This document shows positions 26,280 to 33,893 of a stretch of DNA of 46,972 nt, piece after piece (position 1 is the first letter of the stretch; each line of letters starts with the position of its first letter). The position numbers were made by a program, and so were the translations under genes. The notes beneath the pieces are model-generated. The model saw only the letters and a list, made by a program, of their open reading frames with translations. It searched no databases and was not told the origin of the DNA. This DNA comes from Oscillospiraceae bacterium (GTDB lineage: Bacteria > Bacillota > Clostridia > Oscillospirales > Ruminococcaceae): positions 1 to 46,972 of the forward strand of contig JAFRUS010000048.1 in the NCBI GenBank assembly GCA_017438745.1, read 5' to 3'.

Positions 26280-27125
26280 TCAAGCGGTTTTGTGATTGTT
26301 ATAAGTCTCTTCGTCGATTTCAGCCATTTCTAAAGCTTCTTTCAATGGAAACCCTTTTCTTAAAAGAGAGTCAACAAATCTTACTGACTTCTGAGCCATT
26401 TCTTCAGCTGCTTTTTTAACAGTTTCTTCAACTGCAATTCTCTCACGTTCCTTTGCATATTCTTCTACAGCACGGCACATATTGTTTACCTCCTCATCAA
26501 CGTATTTATATTTTCTTACTGACTTCGACAACGGACCAAATCGTTCATCATCCGGGTCAGCTGTCTTGAAATACTGAAGCATTTCTGAAAGAGCGGAACC
26601 GTCTTTTACTTCAGCGTTTAAATAGATTTCGTGTACTTCATTATCCCATTCAATACCGTCCAGATACGATTTTTTATAGTATGCAATCTTGTTACGACCA
26701 TATTTTTTAAGCGGGTTAAACGGTGTGATGAAAATAACATACAATTCCGGAAGCTTGTCAAAATCAATGTTTTTCGGTGCCAGTGACGCATCAATTACAG
26801 CCTGATGATAACGTGATCTTTTCGGCCCGAAATATTTCTTATCATCGGCGTTCTGAACTTCGATGTTAAAGACTTTTCCGTTGGAATCCACGGCAAGAAA
26901 ATCAAGTGTTACTGATCTGCCGACAAGATTTCTTACTGCCTTCTGGATGTTGCTGCTTATAAGCTTCAGATCCGGAATATTGGTGCATAATCTGAGAACA
27001 TATTCTGCGGTGTCTTTGTCCTGCATGATAACAGAGAAGAATGTGTCATCAAATAATGTGAACTGGCTTACAAGTTTCTTTTTCTGTTCAAATGTTCCTA
27101 TAAGATCTTCATGACGGATCTCCAT
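26280..27125 (-). CDS. Rpn/PDDEXK-family nuclease (putative transposase)
   Basis: A 281-residue protein of the Rpn (recombination-promoting nuclease) / PD-(D/E)XK transposase family. The active site is Asp75 in LDFLAVDSNG with Glu89 and Gln91 in FNIEVQ; the ExQ form is normal here. KRSRYHQAVIDASL follows, another family marker. The C-terminal third is a charged helix (EEYAKERERIAVEETVKKA) ending in GFPLKEALEMAEID, a shuffled tail common in this family. Rpn proteins nick DNA and favour RecA-independent recombination; many are patchy and strain specific. It is transcribed from its own consensus promoter. The ATG has AGGTAGAG about 8 nt upstream. Confidence 0.9.
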   Translation of the reverse strand: MEIRHEDLIGTFEQKKKLVSQFTLFDDTFFSVIMQDKDTAEYVLRLCTNIPDLKLISSNIQKAVRNLVGRSVTLDFLAVDSNGKVFNIEVQNADDKKYFGPKRSRYHQAVIDASLAPKNIDFDKLPELYVIFITPFNPLKKYGRNKIAYYKKSYLDGIEWDNEVHEIYLNAEVKDGSALSEMLQYFKTADPDDERFGPLSKSVRKYKYVDEEVNNMCRAVEEYAKERERIAVEETVKKAAEEMAQKSVRFVDSLLRKGFPLKEALEMAEIDEETYNNHKTA

Positions 27126-27230
27126 TTTTATTTCTCTACCTCCATTATACAGTATATGGCCTGTAGAATCAATACTGTATTTTCAAATTAAATTTCATAA
27201 ATATAACCAGAAGAATATTCTTACATGTAA

Positions 27231-27259
27231 ATTATAGCATATCTAAAATGTAGTGTCAA
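27231..27259 (-). promoter_or_regulatory. Promoter of the Rpn nuclease gene
   Basis: On the minus strand, TTGACA (27254-27259), a 17-nt spacer and TATAAT (27231-27236), about 105 nt before the ATG. Confidence 0.8.
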
Positions 27260-27310
27260 TACAAGATATGAATAATTTTACATGGCAATAGTATATCGCG
27301 ATTGTAGAGA

Positions 27311-27375
27311 AAAAGGTTCCGTCCCGTCTTACGACGTGCCGGAGCTATTGATAGTGTGCCTATGGCACACTAGTT
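27311..27375 (+). repeat. Two-hairpin repeat, copy F
   Basis: AAAAGGT, an imperfect hairpin 1 (TCCG...CGGA with GTC-TTAC-GAC at its tip), linker TATTGATA (27346-27353), hairpin 2 GTGTGCC-TAT-GGCACAC (27354-27370). Hairpin 2 arms differ from copies D and E but still pair perfectly. Confidence 0.7.
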
Positions 27376-27401
27376 ATATGTTGTGAATTGAACGAGATGT
27401 A

Positions 27402-27430
27402 TTGATAAATAATTTCATATACACTATGAT
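27402..27430 (+). promoter_or_regulatory. Promoter of the dinJ-like gene
   Basis: TTGATA (27402-27407), a 17-nt spacer and TATGAT (27425-27430), about 30 nt before the ATG. Confidence 0.65.
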
Positions 27431-27459
27431 GTAATAAAAAGAAGATGAGGAGGAATACA

Positions 27460-27723
27460 ATGGCTAATATTCAGATAAGAGTTAATGACGAATTAAAATC
27501 TAAAGCGGATATGTTTTTTACCAGTCTTGGACTTGATACTTCAACTGCTATACGTATCTTTCTGACGGCAGCGATTGAAAATAATGGATTACCTTTTGAA
27601 GTTAAACACAGAGGTGCTTCAGAAGCGTTAATGCAGGCTGTTTCTGACAGCAGGGCTAGGACTAACCTTAATGTTCCGTATGATACAGCAGAAGAAGCGG
27701 TTTCTGCGATGCTGGATGATTAA
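27460..27723 (+). CDS. RelB/DinJ-family antitoxin without a toxin
   Basis: An 87-residue protein. Residues 1-45 are the ribbon-helix-helix DNA-binding part (ANIQIRVNDELKSKADMFF, then LGLDTSTAIRIFLTAAI), typical of DinJ. The C-terminal part is the toxin-binding tail. ATG 27460 follows GAGGAGG by 6 nt; the ATG at 27445 would place the binding site inside the gene. A YafQ/RelE-type toxin should follow at once. Instead, an overlapping ATG (TAATG) opens an 8-codon frame and then comes a terminator. The antitoxin is therefore solitary and may only act as a repressor. Confidence 0.85.
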   Translation: MANIQIRVNDELKSKADMFFTSLGLDTSTAIRIFLTAAIENNGLPFEVKHRGASEALMQAVSDSRARTNLNVPYDTAEEAVSAMLDD

Positions 27724-27765
27724 TGGGTTTGTACATAATAGAAGAATAGCTTTGTCATAAGCATA

Positions 27766-27811
27766 AAAAACCACATACACCAAAAGGCTCTTAGGTATAT
27801 GTGGTTTTGTT
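27766..27811 (+). terminator. Terminator of the dinJ-like gene
   Basis: AAAACCACATACACC pairs with GGTATATGTGGTTTT with one bulge, then TGTTTT follows. Confidence 0.85.
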
Positions 27812-27825
27812 TTGCGTCGACAAAT

Positions 27826-27890
27826 AAAAAGGTACTGCCGTCCCGACGGGACGGCAGTACTATCAGTAGTACGCCGAATGGCGTACATTT
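27826..27890 (+). repeat. Two-hairpin repeat, copy E
   Basis: AAAAAGGT, hairpin 1 with a perfect 13-bp stem (GTACTGCCGTCCC-GAC-GGGA...; 27832-27860), linker TATCAGTA (27861-27868), hairpin 2 GTACGCC-GAAT-GGCGTAC (27869-27886). It lies 8 nt from the stop of the XRE gene; on that strand it ends in CCTTTTT and should terminate transcription. Confidence 0.85.
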
Positions 27891-27893
27891 TAT

Positions 27894-28235
27894 TTAAACC
27901 GTATGAGATTGGTTTTCAATCAGTTGTTCAAGAAACTGTTCAAGTTTTCCTTTGTTTCTTTCTGTAAGTGAGGAGTATTTTTCAACAACATTCATTTCAT
28001 CATTTGAAAGTGCAGATTTATCAGCACCTTTAGGAAAATTGGAACGTCCAGCAATGTAATCGAGGCTGACGTCGTAAAAATCAGCTAAAGTTACTGCGAA
28101 ATCAAGTGGTACTGTGTGTTTTCCTTGTTCGTAGTTTGTATAAGTGGTTTTATGCATGTATAGTTTCTTACACAAAGCCTCTTGAGTAAGATCTTTATCT
28201 TCTCTAAGGTCTTTTATCCGATAGTAATGTTGCAT
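27894..28235 (-). CDS. XRE-family transcriptional regulator
   Basis: A 113-residue repressor. Residues 5-62 are a Cro/C1-type helix-turn-helix (IKDLREDKDLTQEALCKKL, then HKTTYTNYEQGKHTVPLDFA), followed by DVSLDYIAGRS, the usual end of that domain. The last 45 residues are helical and probably mediate dimerisation. It is transcribed divergently from a VanZ-like/DUF4352 pair. The spacer between them contains repeated ACAAC...GTTGT-type sites, so it likely controls that pair and itself. GGAGATG lies 6 nt before ATG. Confidence 0.92.
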   Translation of the reverse strand: MQHYYRIKDLREDKDLTQEALCKKLYMHKTTYTNYEQGKHTVPLDFAVTLADFYDVSLDYIAGRSNFPKGADKSALSNDEMNVVEKYSSLTERNKGKLEQFLEQLIENQSHTV

Positions 28236-28295
28236 AATTCACATCTCCTAACTTATATATATTTACTGAATTATAACATGAATTATGTAATTTAC

Positions 28296-28350
28296 TTGAC
28301 GAAATACAACAAACATTGTATAATGAAATATATAAACAACGAATGTTGTA
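28296..28350 (+). promoter_or_regulatory. Promoter and candidate XRE operators
   Basis: TTGACG (28296-28301), a 17-nt spacer and TATAAT (28319-28324) point towards the VanZ-like gene. TACAA-n6-TTGTA (28305-28320) lies inside the spacer, and ACAAC-GAAT-GTTGT (28336-28349) lies just after the start point. Both are fit operators for the neighbouring XRE regulator. Confidence 0.6.
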
Positions 28351-28408
28351 TTTTGATTGGATTATAGTTAGCAAAAACAACATATAATGTATTTGTTATA
28401 AGTATTAA

Positions 28409-28846
28409 ATGACTTACGGTTATGTATTAATGGAAAGAAAGCGATGTCTGATATTCGGCGTATTATCTTTATTACTTGGATTGCTTGTATATCTCTTTTT
28501 TAATCAGAATACATATATATCAGGAATTATACCTTCAGCAATTCATTTGCCACATATTCAGCTGAAAAACAGGTATATCGAGAGCTTTATCAATTCATTT
28601 CTTGCTGATTTTTTATGGTCTGTTTCAGCAACATTTGCTGTTCAGTATATAGTTGAACTGAAGGGTAGAAAAGTATTTTTACTTAGCCTGACTGCTGTTC
28701 TTGGCTTAACCGTTGAACTAATGCAGAAGTTCAATATTATGAGTGGGGTATTTGATTTCTATGATATTATAGTTTATGTCATAGGATCATTTTGTTCAAT
28801 TTTAATTATTATATTGGGGAGGAAATCTTATGAAAACAAATCTTAA
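28409..28846 (+). CDS. VanZ-like membrane protein
   Basis: A 145-residue integral membrane protein with about four membrane segments (CLIFGVLSLLLGLLVYLFF, then LADFLWSVSATFAVQYIV, LLSLTAVLGLTVELMQ and IIVYVIGSFCSILIII). The segment ELMQKFNIMSGVFDFYDIIV fits the VanZ family, where the conserved Glu, Gln and Asp residues line one face. VanZ proteins affect resistance to teicoplanin or to other lipid-II-binding peptides, but most family members are uncharacterised. No clear ribosome binding site precedes ATG 28409 or the in-frame ATG 28430. Its last 17 nt overlap the start of the DUF4352 gene. Confidence 0.75.
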   Translation: MTYGYVLMERKRCLIFGVLSLLLGLLVYLFFNQNTYISGIIPSAIHLPHIQLKNRYIESFINSFLADFLWSVSATFAVQYIVELKGRKVFLLSLTAVLGLTVELMQKFNIMSGVFDFYDIIVYVIGSFCSILIIILGRKSYENKS

Positions 28847-29849
28847 AAAGGGAATAGGTGTTTGCATTCTTTCGTTTGCTTTTCTTTTAGCTGCGGCTGG
28901 AAGTGGAGAATCTACAAATTCTGGAGGAACTAAAGTCGGTGAAGTAGGAGATTCTAAATCACAATCTGATATTAAAGATAAAAGCGATTCAGCAAAAGAA
29001 AATAACGAATCAGCAGATGAGAATGATTCTAACTCTGAAGAAACTGTCCTTAAAGAAGAATACTTTGTTGGTGATGTGCTGCAGAATGGTGGCTTGAAGA
29101 TGGTATACAAGTCAAGCGGTGTATATTACACAGATAATGAATTCATGCAGCCAGAGGAAGGAAAAAAATATATTTTTCTTGAATTTTATTGCGAGAATAC
29201 TGGTGACTCAGATTTGTCAGTAAGTTCATTCTCTTTTGACTGTTATGCTGATGGCTACGCATGTGATGCTATGTATTCCGGCGATAATACTCTTTCTGCG
29301 ACACTTTCAGCCGGAAGGTCAACAACAGGTAAAGTATACTTTACTGTTCCTGAAAACGCAGAAGAAATTCAGATAGAATATGAAACAGACTATTTCAAAA
29401 ATGAAAAAGTCAAGTTTATATATGAAGGAGAAAAAGATTCCGGTTTTGTTGCTGAAAAGAACACATCAGGTTCAGAAAAGACGTTTAATGTTGGTGACAT
29501 TGTTCAGGGTGATGGTCTTGTAATCAGTTACTTATCTAAAGGCGAGTACACAAGTGACAATATGTATATTACACCGAAAGAGGGTTATCATTACATTTAT
29601 TGTGAATTTGAGTGTGAAAACACTTCTAAATCCGACCAAAGCGTTACGGTATATGACTTTGATTGTTATGCTGATGGTGTAAGCTGTGATGCTTTTTATG
29701 GAATGGATAATTCATTGAGCGGATCGATATCACCTTCAAGAAAAGTTAAAGGTACAGTTGCTTTTGAAGTGCCGATAGATGCAACAACCATTGAAATGGA
29801 ATATCTGAACAATTACTGGACTTCGGATAGAATAATATTCACATATTAA
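28830..29849 (+). CDS. Secreted protein with two DUF4352 domains
   Basis: A 339-residue protein. Residues 1-24 are a signal-like segment (KKGIGVCILSFAFLLAAAG). A Ser/Glu/Asp-rich linker runs to about residue 72. Two homologous domains follow (about 74-205 and 218-339), each with a VGD(V/I)-x5-GGL/DGL opening, an EFxCENT(G/S) strand and an FDCYADG motif. These are DUF4352 (telokin/MPT63-like) beta-sandwiches, found mostly on lipoproteins. Here the lipobox is not complete: the expected Cys after LLAA is Ala (LLAAAGSGE). So the protein is either released or held by the uncleaved signal. The GGGAGG binding site is 8 nt before ATG 28830. Confidence 0.85.
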   Translation: MKTNLKKGIGVCILSFAFLLAAAGSGESTNSGGTKVGEVGDSKSQSDIKDKSDSAKENNESADENDSNSEETVLKEEYFVGDVLQNGGLKMVYKSSGVYYTDNEFMQPEEGKKYIFLEFYCENTGDSDLSVSSFSFDCYADGYACDAMYSGDNTLSATLSAGRSTTGKVYFTVPENAEEIQIEYETDYFKNEKVKFIYEGEKDSGFVAEKNTSGSEKTFNVGDIVQGDGLVISYLSKGEYTSDNMYITPKEGYHYIYCEFECENTSKSDQSVTVYDFDCYADGVSCDAFYGMDNSLSGSISPSRKVKGTVAFEVPIDATTIEMEYLNNYWTSDRIIFTY

Positions 29850-29923
29850 TATGCTACGCTTACTATTGTGAGTATATTTACAAAAAAGAATAATTTATTT
29901 GGTGAACTATAAAACAATTTGAA

Positions 29924-29963
29924 AAAGGCGAGTTTTTCTCATTTAAGAGATGAATTCGCCTTT
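29924..29963 (+). terminator. Weak terminator-like hairpin after the DUF4352 gene
   Basis: AAAGGCGA (29924-29931) pairs with TCGCCTTT (29956-29963) around a 24-nt loop; only a short T-run follows. Confidence 0.4.
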
Positions 29964-29971
29964 AGTATGTT

Positions 29972-30036
29972 AAAAAGGTAATGGCAGTCATTGACCTGCC
30001 ATTATTATAAATAATGCGCCAAAGGCGCTCATTTTT
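29972..30036 (+). repeat. Two-hairpin repeat, copy G
   Basis: AAAAAGGT, hairpin 1 with arms GTAATGGCAG and CTGCCATTAT (29978-30005), linker TATAAATA (30006-30013), hairpin 2 GCGCC-AAA-GGCGC (30016-30028). Just downstream, GCCGGATGT (30041-30049) pairs with ACATCCGGC (30071-30079), a separate inverted repeat. Confidence 0.75.
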
Positions 30037-30114
30037 CACCGCCGGATGTTACACTTAACAAGAACAGAATACATCCGGCAGTGTTATTTGTGTAAAGTTT
30101 TTTCTCCGAAACAC

Positions 30115-30143
30115 TTGATTTGAGAGCGTAAATATGGTATGAT
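30115..30143 (+). promoter_or_regulatory. rplS promoter
   Basis: TTGATT (30115-30120), a 17-nt spacer and TATGAT (30138-30143). The next convincing terminator is at 30657, and no clear promoter precedes lepB, so read-through into the lepB operon is likely. Confidence 0.65.
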
Positions 30144-30149
30144 TATAAA

Positions 30150-30277
30150 GCATTTAAAGTCCGTCGGCTTCGCCGACGAGAGTTAATGCCATTTTATGAC
30201 ATTAAAACGAATAGTCCGCTGCGCAGAAGAATAGCCTGCTGCGTAAGAATGTTCAGAAATTTTAGGAGGAATTTTAA
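30150..30277 (+). ncRNA. Structured leader of rplS
   Basis: The 125-nt leader holds GTCGGC-TTC-GCCGAC, then TTAATG...CATTAA, then two imperfect direct repeats of about 20 nt (GAATAGTCCGCTGCG and GAATAGCCTGCTGCG). Ribosomal protein L19 leaders are known in Firmicutes and mediate autoregulation. I cannot match this one to the known L19 leader consensus by eye. Confidence 0.45.
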
Positions 30278-30622
30278 ATGAACGCACTCGAATTAATCAG
30301 CAAGGACAGCCTTAAGGCAGACGCTCCTGAATTCTCAGTAGGTGATACTGTTAAGGTTCACGTAAGAATCAAAGAAGGCGACAAGTACCGTATCCAGATC
30401 TTCGAAGGCACAGTAATTGCTAAGAAGAACGGCGGTATCAGTGAAACATTCACTGTAAGACGTGTAGCTCACGGCTGCGGAATCGAAAGAGTTTTCCCTC
30501 TCCACGCACCTGTTGTTGACAAGGTTGAGATCGTAAGAAAGGGTAAAGTACGCAGAGCTAAGCTCTACTATCTCCGTAACAGAGTTGGTAAGGCTGCTAA
30601 GGTTAAGGAAGCAATCAGATAA
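30278..30622 (+). CDS. rplS: 50S ribosomal protein L19
   Basis: A 114-residue protein of normal length. The core [20 protein letters not shown] is well conserved, as is the C-terminal [18 protein letters not shown]19 sits at the 30S-50S interface. The ribosome binding site AGGAGG lies 8 nt before ATG. It begins the rplS-lepB-lepB-rbgA-rnhB order. Confidence 0.98.
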   Translation: MNALELISKDSLKADAPEFSVGDTVKVHVRIKEGDKYRIQIFEGTVIAKKNGGISETFTVRRVAHGCGIERVFPLHAPVVDKVEIVRKGKVRRAKLYYLRNRVGKAAKVKEAIR

Positions 30623-30656
30623 TCAGTCTGCCGCTTCAGTTTATCTATTGATAGTT

Positions 30657-30684
30657 AAAAGGGACGGTTCAAGTCCCTTTTTTG
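30657..30684 (+). terminator. rplS terminator
   Basis: AAAGGGAC and GTCCCTTT form an 8-bp stem with a 7-nt loop, followed by TTTT. It may be partial, because no strong promoter separates it from lepB. Confidence 0.88.
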
Positions 30685-30733
30685 CTATTAATAGCTTTTA
30701 AATGCGCAAACTCATCATATGGAGATGATGAAT

Positions 30734-31447
30734 ATGAAAGATGAAAATACTGCAAAAACAGAGGACATCACAGAGAAAACTGCTGCAAAAACAGAGAACA
30801 TATCGGAGGAAACTGCTGAAAATACGGAGAATATTAATGAAGAGGGAACTGCTGAAAAAAAAGGCGGCAGCTCTTTTCTGAATGATGCAGCTGAAATTGT
30901 CGAATCGATCCTGCTGTCTGTTTTTATTGTTCTTCTTGTGTTTACATATCTTTTCAGACTTTCAGATGTTTCAGGTCCGTCGATGGAACCGACTCTTACA
31001 GAAAAGGACAGGGTCGTTATTTCACCGCTTTTCTATACACCTGAACAGAATGATATAATAATCGTTAACAGCAGCAAACTTGACAAGCTTATAGTTAAAA
31101 GAGTCGTTGCTCTTGAGGGTCAGTCTGTGGATATAGATTTTGAAAAAGGTATTGTATCCGTTGACGGTGAACCCCTTGACGAGCAGCTTTATATAGTCGG
31201 AGAAAACGGTGAAAAACCGGAACTAAAGGCCGATCATTTTGTAAACACCCTTACAACATATGATATGGGTGCCTTTGAATCCTATCCGGTCACAGTACCG
31301 CAGGGATGTGTATTTGTCCTCGGTGACAACAGAAACCGTTCAAAGGACAGCAAGCACATTGAACTCGGATTCGTTCCTGAAGAGGAGATAGTAGGAAAAG
31401 TCATTTTCAGAATCTCGCCTCTCAGTAAATTCGGAACGGTTGATTAA
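30734..31447 (+). CDS. lepB: Signal peptidase I (first copy)
   Basis: A 237-residue type I signal peptidase that cuts signal peptides on the outer face of the membrane. One membrane segment (about 57-73) precedes the catalytic domain. The dyad is Ser83 (SGPSMEPTL) and Lys122 (LIVKRVVALEG); GDNRNRSKDSK is the conserved box near the end. The N-terminal 45 residues are cytoplasmic and made of a degenerate repeat of the type TA(K/E)TE(D/N)I(T/S)E. ATG 30734 is chosen because GGAGATGA sits just upstream; ATG 30719 would lie before that site. A paralogue follows at once. Confidence 0.95.
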   Translation: MKDENTAKTEDITEKTAAKTENISEETAENTENINEEGTAEKKGGSSFLNDAAEIVESILLSVFIVLLVFTYLFRLSDVSGPSMEPTLTEKDRVVISPLFYTPEQNDIIIVNSSKLDKLIVKRVVALEGQSVDIDFEKGIVSVDGEPLDEQLYIVGENGEKPELKADHFVNTLTTYDMGAFESYPVTVPQGCVFVLGDNRNRSKDSKHIELGFVPEEEIVGKVIFRISPLSKFGTVD

Positions 31448-31530
31448 ATACCGTATCCGACAGGGAAATATCAGATCAGACACAAAGATGTGTTATGATC
31501 TTCAGTTACAGAGAAAAGATGGTGAACAAT

Positions 31531-32238
31531 ATGAATGAAACAGAAGAAATGAAGGAAACTGCAGAAGTGACAGAGGATATCACTACAGAGACTGAAGTCA
31601 CTGAAACAGATACAGCCATTCAGACAGCAGACGAAGCTCCGGAAGAGAAGAAAGATGAAAAGAGCAAGGAAAAAGCACCGTATACATTTAAAACATTTAT
31701 CAACGATGTATGCGACATTGCCGAAACGCTCTTCATTTTCCTGCTTATCTTCTATCTTGCAAAGGCCTTTCTTTTTGATCAGGCAATAGTTGACGGTATT
31801 TCAATGGTTCCGACACTTGAAGACGGTCAGAAACTGCTTTACAGCAAGATCTACACACCGGAAGACAATGATATTGTTATCGTACATAACGATCAGCTTG
31901 ATCTTATAGTAAAAAGAGTTGTTGCCACAGGCGGACAGACCGTTGACATCAGAGACGGTATTGTTTACGTTGACGGCGAGCAGCTTGACGAACAGGTGTA
32001 CGAAGAGGGCAGCACACTTACTGCAAGCCACTACGTAAACACACTCACTCCTCCGAGAAACGTACACGAATATCCGGTTACAGTTCCGGAAGGATACGTT
32101 TTTGTAATGGGAGATAACCGCGGTATCTCAGAAGACAGCCGTGGTGCTGTTGTAGGATTTGTTCCGGAAGAGGATGTTATAGGAAAGGTATTCCTCAGAT
32201 ATTCTCCATGGAAGGAATTTAAAATTTTCAATTATTAA
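31531..32238 (+). CDS. lepB: Signal peptidase I (second copy)
   Basis: A 235-residue paralogue of the gene before it, sharing YTPE(Q/D)NDI(I/V)IV and the VNTLT(T/P) stretch. The dyad is Ser91 (VDGISMVPTL) and Lys128 (LIVKRVVATGG), with GDNRGISEDSR near the end. The membrane segment is about 66-82. The N-terminal 50 residues are acidic and Thr-rich (VTEDITTETEVTETDT), like the first copy but of different sequence. The start is uncertain: ATG 31531 has only a weak GGTGA, and ATG 31519 or 31495 are alternatives. The catalytic sets of both copies are intact, so two active enzymes with different preferences are likely. Confidence 0.93.
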   Translation: MNETEEMKETAEVTEDITTETEVTETDTAIQTADEAPEEKKDEKSKEKAPYTFKTFINDVCDIAETLFIFLLIFYLAKAFLFDQAIVDGISMVPTLEDGQKLLYSKIYTPEDNDIVIVHNDQLDLIVKRVVATGGQTVDIRDGIVYVDGEQLDEQVYEEGSTLTASHYVNTLTPPRNVHEYPVTVPEGYVFVMGDNRGISEDSRGAVVGFVPEEDVIGKVFLRYSPWKEFKIFNY

Positions 32239-32362
32239 TTATCAGTCACTGATCAGATCAGAGATCCGGAATCACCGGATAATCCGGTACCTTTAGCACA
32301 TTTACAATACGGGGTATCGGTTCATGAGTTGATCAGTGCTTCTTTAGAAACGGAAGTAATAT

Positions 32363-33247
32363 ATGTCAGAAACTGAAATCAAATCAATACAGTGGTTTCC
32401 GGGACATATGGCGAAAACGAGAAGGGCGATCAAGGAAAACCTTTCTCTCGTTGATGCTGTAGTCGAGATAATCGATGCCCGCATACCGCTTAGCAGTCAG
32501 AACCCTGAAATGGGAAAGATGACCGCAGGAAAGCCGAGACTGTTTGTTCTCAACAAGCGCGACATGGCCGACAGCAGCGTTACTGACAAGTGGATATCCT
32601 GGTTCAGGAGCAAGGGGATAGTTGCTGTTTCCATGGACTGCAAGACAGGCAAGGGACTTAAAAGCTTTACCTCGGCGCTTGAAAATCAGGTGCTCAAGGA
32701 TCTTCTGGAAACAAGACGTGCAAAGGGCATGGCCGGAACTCCGACAAGAGTAATGATAGTCGGTATTCCGAACGTAGGAAAATCGTCATTTATCAACCGC
32801 ATGTCCGGCAGCAAAAAGGCAAAGGTCGAGGACAGACCGGGTGTTACACGCAGCAAGCAGTGGGTAAAACTCGGCGATAAAATCGAAATGCTAGATATGC
32901 CGGGAGTTCTCTGGCCGAAGTTCGATGACCAGGGCGTTGCGAGACGTCTTGCATTTACAGGCGCCATAAAAGATGATATTCTCGACACTGAAACACTTGC
33001 CATGCTTCTTCTTGAATATCTTGCGGCAAACTATCCTGAAATGCTCAAAGCGCGTTATAAAATGGATACCACCCCGGAAATGAAGGGACTCGAGCTTCTC
33101 GAACTTCTCGGAAAGAAGCGCGGCATGCTCATTTCAGGCGGCGAAGTTGACACTGAACGTGCGGCTATTATGCTCCTCGACGAGTTCAGGGCAGGTAAAA
33201 TAGGCTGTATTTCTCTTGAAAAACCAGAGGATGAACAGAATGGCTGA
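32363..33247 (+). CDS. rbgA: Ribosome biogenesis GTPase RbgA (YlqF)
   Basis: A 294-residue circularly permuted GTPase needed for late 50S assembly. The motif order is G4 NKRD (about 64-67), then G1 [10 protein letters not shown] (about 137-146), then the switch region RPGVT and G3 [10 protein letters not shown]. The N-terminus [15 protein letters not shown] is the family signature. The C-terminal ANTAR-like RNA-binding domain is present. The ATG lies about 11 nt after AACGGAAG. It overlaps the next gene by 8 nt, and this rbgA-rnhB coupling is common in Firmicutes. Confidence 0.97.
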   Translation: MSETEIKSIQWFPGHMAKTRRAIKENLSLVDAVVEIIDARIPLSSQNPEMGKMTAGKPRLFVLNKRDMADSSVTDKWISWFRSKGIVAVSMDCKTGKGLKSFTSALENQVLKDLLETRRAKGMAGTPTRVMIVGIPNVGKSSFINRMSGSKKAKVEDRPGVTRSKQWVKLGDKIEMLDMPGVLWPKFDDQGVARRLAFTGAIKDDILDTETLAMLLLEYLAANYPEMLKARYKMDTTPEMKGLELLELLGKKRGMLISGGEVDTERAAIMLLDEFRAGKIGCISLEKPEDEQNG

Positions 33248-33893
33248 TAATAAAAACAATACTGAATTATACGACTACGATGAGGCGATAAGGAACGAAC
33301 TGCCGGACGGCCTTCTCTGCGGCACTGATGAAGCAGGAAGAGGACCGCTTGCGGGAGATGTTTTTGCAGCGGCAGTCATACTTAAGCCGGGCGTAGTAAT
33401 AGATGGTATCAACGACAGCAAAAAACTCACGGAAAAGAAACGTGAGAAGCTGTTTGATGAAATAAAGGACAAGGCAGAAGCCTGGTGCATCGCTCGTGCG
33501 AGTGTTGAGGAGATCGAAGAGATCAACATTCTCAATGCAGCCATGCTTGCAATGCGAAGGGCTGTCGAAGGACTCGGCGTAAAGCCTTCACTGGTAATAG
33601 CAGACGGAAACAAGTGTCCGGATATTCCTGATACTGATGTGCGTTCAGTCATAAAGGGTGACGCTCTTTCAGCCAGCATTGCGGCAGCATCGGTACTTGC
33701 CAAGGTGGCAAGGGACAGATACATGACCGAAATGGCTGAGAAATATCCGCAGTACGCCTTTGAAAAACACAAGGGCTACGGCACGAAGCTCCATTATCAG
33801 ATGCTTGATGAACACGGTGCTTCCGCGATTCACCGCAAGAGCTTCTTAAAAAAATACTATGATAAAAAGAACAGTCAGTCACAGGATGAATAA
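33240..33893 (+). CDS. rnhB: Ribonuclease HII
   Basis: A 217-residue enzyme that removes RNA from RNA-DNA hybrids and single ribonucleotides from DNA. The catalytic acids are in [14 protein letters not shown] (Asp, Glu) and in VIADG (Asp); the family motif [20 protein letters not shown] is intact. ATG 33240 is used because AGAGGA lies 8 nt upstream and the gene then overlaps rbgA by 8 nt; the ATG at 33216 lies inside rbgA without a binding site. Confidence 0.97.
   Translation: MADNKNNTELYDYDEAIRNELPDGLLCGTDEAGRGPLAGDVFAAAVILKPGVVIDGINDSKKLTEKKREKLFDEIKDKAEAWCIARASVEEIEEINILNAAMLAMRRAVEGLGVKPSLVIADGNKCPDIPDTDVRSVIKGDALSASIAAASVLAKVARDRYMTEMAEKYPQYAFEKHKGYGTKLHYQMLDEHGASAIHRKSFLKKYYDKKNSQSQDE

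Noticed and set aside
30158..30212. An eighth copy of the two-hairpin repeat in the rplS leader
   Set aside because: On the reverse strand the order is similar, but the small hairpin has GGC/GCC inverted, and the linker is not 8 nt.
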